Assembly: GCF_000430045.1 (NCBI RefSeq)
Contig: NZ_KE387023.1
Location: forward strand, 1,799,461-1,863,460
Source of the DNA: Calidithermus chliarophilus DSM 9957
GTDB lineage: Bacteria > Deinococcota > Deinococci > Deinococcales > Thermaceae
Reading direction: 5' to 3'
DNA length: 64,000 bases
Shown: piece by piece, positions 50,565 through 58,225 of the stretch
Position numbering within the stretch: position 1 is the stretch's first letter
How the letters are laid out: every line of letters starts with the position of its first letter
Notes under the pieces: model-generated
The model's input: the letters and a program-made list of their open reading frames with translations, nothing else
Told to the model about the DNA's origin: nothing
Databases searched by the model: none
Translations under genes and position numbers: made by a program

Positions 50565-51815
50565 TCAGTTCAGGGTGCGAGGGGCGGGGTTCAGCAGCTC
50601 GCTCAGGGGTACGGCCACCTCTTCGAGTTCCCACGCTGCTACCGAGCGGTAGATGTCCAGGGTGATCGAGGGCCGGGCGTGTCCCAGCCTGCGGCTCACC
50701 AGTTCGATTTGCCGCGTCTTCTGAGCGAGCAGTGTGGCGTGGGTGTGGCGCATCATGTGCGGGCTCAGGTGGGGCAGCGTGGCCGCTTCGATGGCCCGCT
50801 TCACCTCTTCCTCGGGCTGTCCCTGCATGGCCTTCCGAATCTCCTTGGCCCGCTTGCGGTTATAGGTCTTGATGATCTGGGCCATGTCCCGGTTCACGTT
50901 GCGCGGGTGCAGGGGGTGGCCGGTGCTCGAGGGGAACACCAGCCCCGAATCGTGCCACTCCCTCCCCAGCAAGCGGCGCTCTTCGGCTAGCTTGGCCTTC
51001 CACTCCCCCAGCACGGCGGCCACGTCCGGCCCGAAGCCCACCACCCGGCGGCTGCTGCGGGTCTTGGGGGGGCCGATGTGGACTTGACCGCCCACCACGG
51101 TTAAGGTCTGCTCCACCCGCAGGGTGCGGGCCTCCAGGTCCACGTGTTGCCAGGCCAGGCCCAACAACTCCTCTCGCCTCAGGCCGGTGGCAAAGCCCAG
51201 GTAGAACAGCGGATACAGCCGGTAGGGGCGGGCCACCTCGAGGAAGCGGGCCACGGTAGCGGCGTCCCAGGCATGCACCCGGCGTTCGGCTACGGGCAGG
51301 CGCAACCGCACCGGTTCGCAGGGGTTGCGAGGCAGAACCTCCATCGCTACCGCGTGGTTCAAGGCCGCGCTCAGGGTGGTGAGGGCCATACGCACCGTGG
51401 TAGGCCCCAGACCGCCATCTTGCAGCTTGCGGGCCAGGGCCTCGACGTGATGGGGGCGTAAGCGTTTCAGTTCAAGGCTCCCCAGGTGGGGGCGTATCCG
51501 CTTGAGTCCCTGCTCGTGCTTGAGCCGGGTATTGGGGGCCCAGTTTCGGGCTTTAGCCTGAATCCACGAGGCTACCCACTCGCCCACCGTCAGGCGCTCG
51601 TGCGTGGATAACATCCCCTGGGCGGCAGCTACCTGAAGCTCACGGGCCTTCTGCATGGCCTCTTCCGGGGTGGCCCCGAAGACCCGGCGACGGTCCAGCT
51701 TCCCATCCGGGCGGCGTCCCAGGGTGACTTGCATGGTCCACTTATGCCCGCGCTTGGTGGGTTTGGTGCCCGATCCATGAGGGCGCTTCTCCAAAGGGCG
51801 TTCTCTACTCGCCAT
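50565..51815 (-). CDS. int: Tyrosine recombinase (site-specific integrase)
   Basis: 416 residues, phage-integrase type with three parts: N-terminal arm-binding domain (about 15-75, with RRVFGATPEEAMQKA), SAM-like core-binding domain (about 85-175) and catalytic domain (about 190-400) with Arg in TGLRREELLGL, HMMRHTHATLL (His-x-x-Arg), GHARPSITLDIY with the second His and the nucleophilic Tyr. It adjoins the left att repeat and would catalyse integration into tRNA-Val. The start overlaps the upstream 75-residue ORF by 11 nt. Confidence 0.95.
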   Translation of the reverse strand: MASRERPLEKRPHGSGTKPTKRGHKWTMQVTLGRRPDGKLDRRRVFGATPEEAMQKARELQVAAAQGMLSTHERLTVGEWVASWIQAKARNWAPNTRLKHEQGLKRIRPHLGSLELKRLRPHHVEALARKLQDGGLGPTTVRMALTTLSAALNHAVAMEVLPRNPCEPVRLRLPVAERRVHAWDAATVARFLEVARPYRLYPLFYLGFATGLRREELLGLAWQHVDLEARTLRVEQTLTVVGGQVHIGPPKTRSSRRVVGFGPDVAAVLGEWKAKLAEERRLLGREWHDSGLVFPSSTGHPLHPRNVNRDMAQIIKTYNRKRAKEIRKAMQGQPEEEVKRAIEAATLPHLSPHMMRHTHATLLAQKTRQIELVSRRLGHARPSITLDIYRSVAAWELEEVAVPLSELLNPAPRTLN

Positions 51816-52032
51816 CCCCTACCTCCATCCCCAGGGCCTTCAAACCGGCCTCAAACACCTCCCCCCGCTGTTTCGTGCTCATGGACTCGAGCAGGGCGGC
51901 CACCGGCTTCCGCAGCCGCACCCGCACCCTCGGGTTCACCTCACCCATCTCCAAAGCCTCGACACCGAGGGCCTTTAGGCGGCGCTCTTTGGGCGGCCTT
52001 ACCCGGCTAACGTGGTGCTCTTTGTTCGCCAT
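51805..52032 (-). CDS. Small basic protein, possible DNA-binding regulator
   Basis: 75 residues: MANKEHHVSRVRPPKERRLK, then RVRVRLRKPVAALLESMS and a helix KQRGEVFEAGLKALG. The strand-helix-helix order loosely suggests a ribbon-helix-helix fold, but I cannot confirm it. Overlaps the integrase start, so the two are translated together; could be a directionality or expression factor. Confidence 0.6.
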   Translation of the reverse strand: MANKEHHVSRVRPPKERRLKALGVEALEMGEVNPRVRVRLRKPVAALLESMSTKQRGEVFEAGLKALGMEVGDGE

Positions 52033-52212
52033 ATGAGCATTCTAGCATCGTAGGACTCAATGAAGATACTTCCCTTAATCAACATTAAGGGAAATATGCT
52101 CCCTCTAGAGGTACCAGCCAGGAACCGCGTCCAGAACGGCGTTTCTCGCCTGACCGCGTAAAACGGCTTTTAAGGCCCCTCCCTCGAGGGGGCCGGTGTC
52201 GGACATTGAGGG
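52033..52212 (-). promoter_or_regulatory. Control region of the integrase unit
   Basis: 180 bp without a gene. Palindrome 52071-52079/52084-52092 (TCCCTTAAT with ATTAAGGGA) looks like an operator; TAGAAT (about 52042-52047 complement) is a -10 candidate. At 52129-52149 lies one copy of the near-palindromic motif GTCC(A/T)GAACGGCGTTT, repeated near the right end of the element. Confidence 0.55.
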
Positions 52213-52464
52213 TCAGAGCTGCTCGGAGCCCCAAACCTCCCAGCGGGGATTCTCGGAGAGGTACAGGGTAAAGCCCTGGGCGTAGGGGTTGGACTCCAGG
52301 GCCTCAGCAAGAAGCTGGTGGTACAGGGCGGCTTCTGCATCGCTGAGGGTGGTGGGTGCGTCCTCCCCCTCGTCTAGCGGCTCGGGCCTGTAGACGAGGG
52401 CGATCACTTGGGGGTGAGGGCTTAGGCGGGATTCAAGCTCGGAAACGCGTTTATCCAGGCTCAT
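52213..52464 (-). CDS. Element protein of unknown function
   Basis: 83 residues starting MSLDKRVSELESRLSP, a short coiled-coil, then an acidic part (PEPLDEGEDAPTTLSDAEAAL). No known family. Start overlaps the end of the preceding ORF by 4 nt (coupled). Confidence 0.65.
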   Translation of the reverse strand: MSLDKRVSELESRLSPHPQVIALVYRPEPLDEGEDAPTTLSDAEAALYHQLLAEALESNPYAQGFTLYLSENPRWEVWGSEQL

Positions 52465-52739
52465 AGCAGTACCTTCTTCATCGCTCTGGGTTGCTGTAAG
52501 GCTTGCTCGAGGGCCTGCAACCGGGCCTCGAGGTCGCCCTGCTCGGTGGCCTTGAGGTAGGCCCCGGCGGTGGTTGCCAGGGCACTAATGGCCTTCAGGC
52601 GGGCGTGTACGTCCTGGGCACCGTCCTGGGCGATGGCCTCGGCCTCAAGCAGCATCCCCCACAGCACGGCGCGTAGCTGTCCCAGATCACCGGGTTTACG
52701 GCGGCGTAAGCGCTTAAGTTTCGGCGTGCTCATCGCCAT
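52461..52739 (-). CDS. Element protein, helical, unknown function
   Basis: 92 residues: basic start (STPKLKRLRRRKPGDLGQLR) and then an Ala/Leu/Glu-rich helical body ending in a coiled coil (LEARLQALEQALQQ). General look of a DNA-packaging small subunit or regulator, but no diagnostic motif. ATG at 52739 or 52733. Confidence 0.65.
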   Translation of the reverse strand: MAMSTPKLKRLRRRKPGDLGQLRAVLWGMLLEAEAIAQDGAQDVHARLKAISALATTAGAYLKATEQGDLEARLQALEQALQQPRAMKKVLL

Positions 52740-52748
52740 AATTCAAGA

Positions 52749-53144
52749 CTACCCCCCCTCCCCCCACCGTGCAGCTCCCAGGCCCAGCAACGTCACCAGC
52801 GCGGCCAGGGGCAGCCGGGGGTTCTTGCGCCATCGGCTGACCACCTCGAGAAGCAGCGGGCGGGGGTCGGATGGAGGAAGGGGCAGATCGGTGGGCCACA
52901 GTGCCAAATCGCTCTGACCCCGCTCGAGCACCGGCAGGGCGGCATCGGCCCAAGCGTCCCAGGGGGCTAGCGCGTCCTCGAGGTCGGAGAAATCGTCGAG
53001 TTCGACGGGCTTGAACGGCCCCTCGAACATCCCGGCGGGAAGGCCGTCCAGTGTGGCGCGGAACCGCGACCAGAAGGAAGCCCAAGCCGCACTGTGGGAG
53101 CTACGGGCGTGGGCCTCGAGTCGTGAAAGACGCTCGGCTCTCAT
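52749..53144 (-). CDS. Element protein of unknown function
   Basis: 131 residues, Trp-rich and acidic in the middle (FKPVELDDFSDLEDALAPWD), with a hydrophobic C-terminal stretch (LPLAALVTLLGLGAARW) that may be one membrane helix. No known family. ATG overlaps the upstream ORF stop. Confidence 0.62.
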   Translation of the reverse strand: MRAERLSRLEAHARSSHSAAWASFWSRFRATLDGLPAGMFEGPFKPVELDDFSDLEDALAPWDAWADAALPVLERGQSDLALWPTDLPLPPSDPRPLLLEVVSRWRKNPRLPLAALVTLLGLGAARWGEGG

Positions 53145-53338
53145 AAATCGATCACCTCGAGGGAAAGCGGCAGAAGCAGCGTCCCAGACGGGGTTTCGAG
53201 GGTCAGGAAGGGCTCTCCATTCAGCCCGACGCGGCGAAGCGAGGCAAGCAGCTCATCGGCAAGCCCGGCCTCGAGGACAAGCTTGAGCAGATCCAAACGA
53301 ACGGCCAACTGAGGGAATTTGCGAGGTTCGGCGGTCAT
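53141..53338 (-). CDS. Element protein of unknown function, 65 residues
   Basis: Leu-rich small protein (LAVRLDLLKLVLEAGLADELL) with a beta-rich end. No known family. It overlaps its neighbours at both ends by 4 nt, which supports its reality. Confidence 0.6.
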   Translation of the reverse strand: MTAEPRKFPQLAVRLDLLKLVLEAGLADELLASLRRVGLNGEPFLTLETPSGTLLLPLSLEVIDL

Positions 53339-54036
53339 AGCGATTTGGCGGGGTCAGGCGCGGCCACGGCTGCGGGCTGGGGGCTGAAGGGCCTGGACAG
53401 AAGCCCGTCAAGGATCAGCGCGGCGTAGTCCTCGGGGGCTTGGGGCGGCGAGTAGTCCCAGTTTTTGCCCTCGAATGAGGGACGCTCGAACGCGTTGGTG
53501 GGCTGAAGGCCGGGCGGTAGCTGGAGCAGGGCGCGGGCATCGCCGCCAAGCTCGTCCAGGACGCGCTCGAGGGCGGCAAGGCGCTTGGAGTTCTCGGTGT
53601 CGCCGCCAAGGTGGGGCCACCCACCGGGCTCGAGCTGGGCGAAAAGGCTCAACCACCTCTCGCGGCTCTGCCGCCAACGGGCAACGATGGCCGGCGCTTG
53701 GCGCTGGAGGGCGCTCACGGCTTGCTGTACGCCGAAAAGCAGGGCCGCGAGGTCTTCCCGGTGCTCGGCAATCTCGGCGGCGAGGGTGCGGGCTCGCTCG
53801 AGCAACTCCTGCCGGTGCTCACGGCGCTTAGCCTCAGCAATGCTTTGCTGGACGCTAGTAATCTCCTGCTCAATGGAGCTAACCAAGTCCTGAGCGGCTC
53901 GAGCGCGGGTAAGGTGGTTGAGTTTGGCGTGCAGGTCGGTGCTCTCTGCGGCCTTGCTCTGGGCGGCCTCGAGTTCGGCGCGGGCTGCGGCAAGTTGGGC
54001 TTGTAGGGCGGCGAGTTTGCTTTGCAGATCGTTCAT
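53335..54036 (-). CDS. Coiled-coil protein of the element
   Basis: 233 residues from ATG 54036, preceded by AGAGGAG. Residues about 1-90 form a long Ala/Gln/Glu/Leu coiled coil; the rest is Leu/Ala/Arg-rich with a Pro-rich tail. Such proteins occur as scaffold-like or replication accessory factors in phages and satellites; no family is recognised. A 104-bp gap (54037-54140) before it holds only the ribosome site. Confidence 0.65.
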   Translation of the reverse strand: MNDLQSKLAALQAQLAAARAELEAAQSKAAESTDLHAKLNHLTRARAAQDLVSSIEQEITSVQQSIAEAKRREHRQELLERARTLAAEIAEHREDLAALLFGVQQAVSALQRQAPAIVARWRQSRERWLSLFAQLEPGGWPHLGGDTENSKRLAALERVLDELGGDARALLQLPPGLQPTNAFERPSFEGKNWDYSPPQAPEDYAALILDGLLSRPFSPQPAAVAAPDPAKSL

Positions 54037-54140
54037 TTTGACTCCTCTTGGTGAAGAAAGTGGCTCTGGGTCGGTGTGGGTGCGCTCCATCCCCGGCGAG
54101 GATGGGCGGGGGGCGCGGTGGGTGCAGGTGCGGGCTCACG

Positions 54141-54425
54141 CTAGGCGTCCATCCTGGGGGCGGCTTGTGTCTGGTGGCTACGCAGCAGTATTTCCTCGAG
54201 CTGCCTTGCCACGCGCCCGAACGCGGGCAGTGCCTCGGGTGGGGCGGGGGTACCGCTTTGCAGCGCGTCCAGCACCCGCAGCACCCCAATCCGCTGGTTT
54301 ACAAACCCGGCCAGCAAGTCAGGGCGGTCGTGGGTCAGCAGCAACGTTTGATCGTTCAGCCGCAGAATGTGCCCAAGCAATCGGATGAGTTTATCCGTGT
54401 CGTTCGGCTTCCCCTTTTTACCCAT
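54141..54425 (-). CDS. Element protein of unknown function, 94 residues
   Basis: Basic start (MGKKGKPNDTDKLIRLLGHIL), helical body (LLTHDRPDLLAGFVNQRIGV), no known motif. Overlaps the preceding Pro-rich protein gene by 8 nt. Confidence 0.6.
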   Translation of the reverse strand: MGKKGKPNDTDKLIRLLGHILRLNDQTLLLTHDRPDLLAGFVNQRIGVLRVLDALQSGTPAPPEALPAFGRVARQLEEILLRSHQTQAAPRMDA

Positions 54426-55029
54426 GCTGCACCTCCGATTGCACCTCGGCCAGCACCTCCCGGCGCACCGGGCGGGAGATGGTGCCCGGCCACAGGGCGA
54501 TGATCTGCACCGGCCCCTCGGGGTAGGGGTAGGTGACGGCCAGGCTCTCCAACATTTCCCGCAAGAGGGAGGTCACACCCTCGGGGTCCAGCCCCTCGAG
54601 GCTGCGGTACCCACGGGCCAGGCCACCAATATCCACCCGCAGCCGGGGAGCCTGTAGCTCCACCAGCCGGGCGGCCAGGGCGTCCACCTGGGAGAGTAGG
54701 TAGGCCCAGGGGGTTTTGTCAGTTTTGTCAACGGGGGTCTGAGGGTTTTGCGAAAACTCGGGGTTGGCAGAGGGTTCGGGTTGGCCCTCGAAATTTTGCA
54801 AAACCCCCTGGAGGGGCGTTGACAAAACCGCCAAAACCTCGGGCTCCGGGGTAGGGGGACGGGTTGCGTCCCCCCAAAAATCTTCAAAACCCCTCGAAGG
54901 GGCGTTGACAAAACCGACAAAACCTGGGGTAGGGGGGGTTTTGTCAGTTTTGTCAACGGGGGTAGAGGGGGTTTCCGTGATTTTTTGCTCCGCCTCAAGG
55001 CGGATGTGGCGGGGACGGTAGACCTTCAT
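54418..55029 (-). CDS. Protein carrying PVDKTDKTP repeats; hosts iteron-like DNA
   Basis: 203 residues. N-terminal half is low-complexity: PVDKTDKTP occurs twice (about residues 24-32 and 98-106) around two related blocks, GFVGFVNAPSRGFEDF and VLAVLSTPLQGVLQNFE. The C-terminal half (about 108-203) is an ordinary globular sequence without a known family. The repeats arise from a 21-bp DNA motif used in both orientations and in two frames, so they look imposed by DNA function. Located directly downstream of the DUF3987 gene, with a 4-nt overlap. Confidence 0.65.
   Translation of the reverse strand: MKVYRPRHIRLEAEQKITETPSTPVDKTDKTPPTPGFVGFVNAPSRGFEDFWGDATRPPTPEPEVLAVLSTPLQGVLQNFEGQPEPSANPEFSQNPQTPVDKTDKTPWAYLLSQVDALAARLVELQAPRLRVDIGGLARGYRSLEGLDPEGVTSLLREMLESLAVTYPYPEGPVQIIALWPGTISRPVRREVLAEVQSEVQHG
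54712..54957. repeat. Four iteron-like repeats, candidate replication origin
   Basis: 21-bp motif GGTTTTGTC(A/G)GTTTTGTCAAC at 54712-54732 and 54937-54957 (plus) and, inverted, at 54818-54838 and 54904-54924. The inverted pair sits in two longer related blocks (about 54791-54857 and 54877-54937). The tract is locally richer in T/A runs than the surroundings and lies next to the primase and DUF3987 genes. Confidence 0.6.
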
Positions 55030-56612
55030 CCTTGCCCCCCCCTCAGCTCGGGGTGCAGCCGCACCACCTCGGACGGGCGGCCTCCCAGCGGCCCCGGCTC
55101 CACCTCCACCACCCGCAACCAGCCCAGCCGCTCCAGCAGGGCCAGGGCCTCGCCCAGCCGCTCCCCGTCCGACCAGTAGCGGCTGGAGCGCTGCACCTCC
55201 CGCACCGTCTGGCCGTCCGCCACTGCCCCGGCCTCAATGTCCTCGGCCAGGCGGTGGGCGGCCAGGACGGCCCCGTTCGTCTCGGGAGCGTAGGCCTTGC
55301 GGGCGTGCTCCTCGAGGAACTCCACCCAGTCCAGGGCCATCTGCACCGCCTCCAGGCCCACCGGGGGGAGGTCGCTCAGCAGGCGGTAACGCTCCCCTTC
55401 GCAAATCCACAAATAGTCTTGGGCGGCAACTCCCACCAGATGAAAGACCACCGCCAGCGACGCGGCCAGGCTCCCGTACTTGGCGATGTGGGCGGCGAAG
55501 TGGGGGGTAGCCTCAAGCTCCCTGCCCCTCAGCCTGCGCTCGTGGCCGTCGTGCCACGCGGCGAAGGCTCGCCCCGCCTCGGGGGTGAAGCATACAAGAT
55601 GCGGCTCCAGGTCGTTTTCGTTGTCAGGGGAACGGAACTCGAGACCGTCCAGCCGGGCGAACACCTCATAGGCCCGCTCACGGGCGGCCTTGTCGGGCCA
55701 GGACTGCGGGGGGCTCCAGGGGGGCATCTCGTCGGGCCAGACGAGCAGCTGGAAGCGTTGGAGCATCCCATCGGCGCGGGTGGGGTCGCGCCGCAGGCGG
55801 TCAAAGACGGCCTCCAGGGGCCTGGGCTGGATGGCCCCGACCACGGCCACGCAGGTGGCGGGGATGTGGATGGTCCCTCGACCGATCCGGTCGAAGGTGT
55901 AGCCGGTGAGCCCGTTCCAGGCCGTCAGGAAGAAGCCACGGGCCACCGCGTTTTCTTCTTGCTCGAGGGAAGCAATCCAACTTGCCAGCTCGTCTCGCAC
56001 CAAGACGATGCCCCTGGGGTTGTCGCGCAGCAACTCGCCCAGCTTCTCAACCGTGGCATCCTGCGTGGCATAGCGCTTCTCGGGCAGGCGCTCCAGGGCC
56101 TCCAGCCTGCCCAGCAGGGCGGCGATGTCGGCCTTGCCGGCCTCGCCCTTCTTGGCCCTCTGCGTCGCTCCCTGGAGCTGGGCCTTCAGCAGGGCCTGCT
56201 CGGCGCGGGCCTCAAGCTCGGCCTGCTGGTGGGCCTTGCGGGCCCTGTTCTCCAGCGAGTGCAGGGGGCGCAGGGCCTCGGCCAGGGCGTCGCTCTTTTT
56301 CGCGCCCGGGGGTGCGACGATGGCCCCCCACAGGTTAGGAATGGCCGTCCATTCCGAATATTCGCGGGGGCGGATGGCAACACTGCGCCCAATCAGCCCT
56401 GACAGCCCTACCAGCGCGGGGACGGCCAGCATCTCCAGCGGCAAGCAGGCCCGCTCCGCGATGTCCACCAGCCAGGGGCGGATGCCCTCGGGCAGCATCT
56501 CCGGGGGCAGGGTGGGGGCCTCAGGCAGCTTGCGCGGGAGAGGGTGGCGCTCCGGCCACACCTCAGTGCCCTGCATCTCGGTGGCATTGACGAGCAGCTC
56601 GCGGGGGGTCAC
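55026..56612 (-). CDS. DUF3987-domain protein (replication-associated)
   Basis: 528 residues. PLPRKLPEAPTLPPEMLPEG then WLVDIAERACLPLEMLAV and the P-loop-like APPGAKKSDAL (about 99-109) are the DUF3987 layout; ORFs of this type accompany primases in phages and mobile elements and are thought to be ATPase/helicase-like. The C-terminal part (about 440-520) looks like a winged helix (VREVQRSSRYWSDGERLGEALALLERLGWLRV). Overlaps the primase gene by 4 nt. Confidence 0.85.
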   Translation of the reverse strand: MTPRELLVNATEMQGTEVWPERHPLPRKLPEAPTLPPEMLPEGIRPWLVDIAERACLPLEMLAVPALVGLSGLIGRSVAIRPREYSEWTAIPNLWGAIVAPPGAKKSDALAEALRPLHSLENRARKAHQQAELEARAEQALLKAQLQGATQRAKKGEAGKADIAALLGRLEALERLPEKRYATQDATVEKLGELLRDNPRGIVLVRDELASWIASLEQEENAVARGFFLTAWNGLTGYTFDRIGRGTIHIPATCVAVVGAIQPRPLEAVFDRLRRDPTRADGMLQRFQLLVWPDEMPPWSPPQSWPDKAARERAYEVFARLDGLEFRSPDNENDLEPHLVCFTPEAGRAFAAWHDGHERRLRGRELEATPHFAAHIAKYGSLAASLAVVFHLVGVAAQDYLWICEGERYRLLSDLPPVGLEAVQMALDWVEFLEEHARKAYAPETNGAVLAAHRLAEDIEAGAVADGQTVREVQRSSRYWSDGERLGEALALLERLGWLRVVEVEPGPLGGRPSEVVRLHPELRGGQG

Positions 56613-57472
56613 CGGGCCACCTCCCCGGCCACCACGTCAAGCCAGTCGAGGCCGGGCTTTGGCGGTATCGCTAGCCGCACCTTGCGTCCCTCGGCCAGCA
56701 GCCGCCGGGCCAGCTTGCGGGCGGCCTCGAGTCCTGCCCGATCGTGGTCGGCGCAGATCACCACCTCACGGGCCTCGGCAGGTAGCTGCACCCGCTCGAG
56801 GCCGCCAGCCGATACGCAGGCCCAGCACGGCCAGCCGGTGGACTGGTGCACAGCTAGGGCGGTCTCGACGCCCTCGGCCAGGGCCAGGGGTTGGCCGAGC
56901 TGGTGCTCGTACAGGCGGATAGCCCCGCCCATCGGCTTGCTACCGGCGGCCAGGCGCTTGCTCACCCGCCCTGAGCCATCGGGCAATAGCTCGGTGGCGT
57001 GCAGCCCTACCAGCCCGTGCGTGGGGTGCTCCACGCGGGCCAGCACCAGCGGGGTGCCACCCCACACGGCCAGGCGCAGGGTGGGGGGCGGGGTGAGGCT
57101 CAGCCCTCGAGCCCGCAGGTAGGCCCGCAGGAGGGGATGCCCCGGCGTGGCGCTGCTCCACCACCGGCCCCACCGGGCTACCCGCTCGCCCTCGGGGGTG
57201 GCGGGGGCCGGTGCAGGGCGGTAATAGCCGGGGGCCTCCCAGGGCCGGGCGGTATCGGCGTACAGATCGCGCCACTCGAGCCCCAGAGCCCCAAGCACCG
57301 CGTCGCCGTCGCAACCCGCGAAGCAGTGGAGCAGGATTTTATCGTCGAGGACGCGGATGCTGAGGCTAGGCTTGCGGTCGGGGTGGGCCGGGCACAGGGC
57401 CATCCACCGGCCGGGGCCGGTGGGGTGGACGCGGTGCAGGCGCTCGAGTAGAATATCGACGTAAGGCCCCAT
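56609..57472 (-). CDS. Toprim primase with CHC2-like zinc finger
   Basis: 287 residues: zinc finger Cys27-x2-His30 ... Cys50-x3-Cys54 (CPAHPDRKPSL, HCFAGCDGD) followed by a Toprim domain with LAEGVETALAV (catalytic Glu) and ICADHDRAG (Asp-x-Asp equivalent). This is the primase architecture used by phages and plasmids, lacking the DnaB-binding domain of DnaG. Makes primers for element DNA. Overlaps the DUF3987 gene, so they form a replication pair. Confidence 0.9.
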   Translation of the reverse strand: MGPYVDILLERLHRVHPTGPGRWMALCPAHPDRKPSLSIRVLDDKILLHCFAGCDGDAVLGALGLEWRDLYADTARPWEAPGYYRPAPAPATPEGERVARWGRWWSSATPGHPLLRAYLRARGLSLTPPPTLRLAVWGGTPLVLARVEHPTHGLVGLHATELLPDGSGRVSKRLAAGSKPMGGAIRLYEHQLGQPLALAEGVETALAVHQSTGWPCWACVSAGGLERVQLPAEAREVVICADHDRAGLEAARKLARRLLAEGRKVRLAIPPKPGLDWLDVVAGEVAR

Positions 57473-57483
57473 CTTTTTCTCCT

Positions 57484-57750
57484 TTACTCACCCCCGCCGG
57501 CCCCGGCGGGGTCTTTCGCCGCTCGTGCGGCAGCTAAAGCCTCGCGGCGGATATCACGCCCCTCACGGGCGGCCTGCTCGAGGTAGCGCTCGAGGTCATC
57601 CCGCAAGATGAGGTAGCGCGCTCCCACCCGCAGGCTGGGGAGCGTGCGGATGAGCCCGTAGCAGGTCTCCCTGCCCAGGCCGTACTCGCGGCGCAAAGCC
57701 GCCACATCTAATAGCCGAGTTGCCGTGTGGTGTTGATCCGTGTTGCGCAT
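57484..57750 (-). CDS. xis: Excisionase-like helix-turn-helix protein
   Basis: 88 residues: LLDVAALRREYGLGRETCYGLIRTL then LRVGARYLILRDDLERYLEQA, the winged HTH_17/Xis pattern (MerR-like helix, then the R-wing and the helix DDLERYLE). Expected to bind near the right end and direct excision. First gene of the element operon, 11 nt before the primase gene. Confidence 0.78.
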   Translation of the reverse strand: MRNTDQHHTATRLLDVAALRREYGLGRETCYGLIRTLPSLRVGARYLILRDDLERYLEQAAREGRDIRREALAAARAAKDPAGAGGGE

Positions 57751-58128
57751 GCCCGTAGGGTGCCACGTTTTTTTAGCACGATGGGAGATGCAGAGTTTAG
57801 CGAGGAAATGCTGTTCTGGATGGCGAAAACCCCTGAAGTCTCAGCATTGGGAGGGGTAATGCTGGGCGCTTAGCCCAGCAGTGGCTCTGCCGTCCTGAAC
57901 GGCGTTTATCGCGGTTAGTTGCACCGGTGAACCTCGTCACCCGATCCGAAGAAGCAGTCAAAAACCAGGTGCAATGTGGGTGCAATAAGGGTGCAATGCA
58001 ACCCCCAAACCGCCCCGGTAAGGGGTGGAAAGTGGCGGGAAGAACAAACGGAGTTTTAGCGTCCTGGGCGTGTATTCTGTGGGGTAACCCGGCGTTATAC
58101 AGAACGCTTTGGAAAGCCAAAAATGGCT
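57751..58128. other. Non-coding right end of the element
   Basis: No gene in 378 bp. It holds two overlapping, mutually exclusive hairpins (57842-57848/57858-57864 and 57861-57867/57873-57879), a second copy of the near-palindromic motif at 57892-57912, and three arm sites at 57967-57997. ATTTTTTT-type A/T runs near 57770 may be part of the operon promoter. Confidence 0.6.
57967..57997. other. Right arm-type sites (3 copies of (A/G)GGTGCAAT)
   Basis: Copies at 57967, 57978 and 57989, each exactly 11 bp apart, one helical turn, matching the pair at 50542 and 50553. Confidence 0.78.
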
Positions 58129-58173
58129 CTTACAAGGATGGGGTCGGGGGTTCGAGTCCCTCAGCGCCCACCA
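58129..58173 (+). repeat. Right attachment repeat, displaced 3' half of tRNA-Val
   Basis: 45 bp identical to 50447-50491. This is the original chromosomal 3' part of the tRNA gene; no 5' half precedes it. Confidence 0.95.
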
Positions 58174-58178
58174 ACGAA

Positions 58179-58202
58179 AGCCGGCCTCCGGGCCGGCTTT
58201 TT
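58179..58202 (+). terminator. Original terminator of the tRNA-Val unit
   Basis: 8-bp stem (58179-58186/58191-58198) with TCCG loop followed by T5. Now 7.7 kb from the tRNA it once served. Confidence 0.8.
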
Positions 58203-58225
58203 GTCGTACCTTTGCACCCGAACCT

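Larger units (their letters stand above)
50447..58173. mobile_element. 7.7-kb integrative element in tRNA-Val(TAC)
   Basis: Bounded by the 45-bp direct repeats 50447-50491 and 58129-58173. All genes read on the minus strand from the excisionase-like gene at the right end to the integrase at the left end, many with 4-nt start/stop overlaps. Contents: tyrosine integrase, small DNA-binding candidates, coiled-coil protein, Pro-rich repeat protein, DUF3987 protein, Toprim primase, HTH/Xis-like protein. No conjugation, capsid, toxin or restriction gene is recognised. It resembles small Thermaceae integrase-plus-primase elements or a phage satellite; which of these it is cannot be decided here. Confidence 0.93.

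Noticed and set aside
54712-54957. CRISPR-like array at the 21-bp repeats in the element
   Set aside because: Copies occur in both orientations with unequal gaps, inside a coding sequence, and without cas genes.
57797-58120. 107-codon minus ORF at the right end of the element
   Set aside because: It runs through arm sites and alternative hairpins, lacks a ribosome site and has no recognisable fold pattern.
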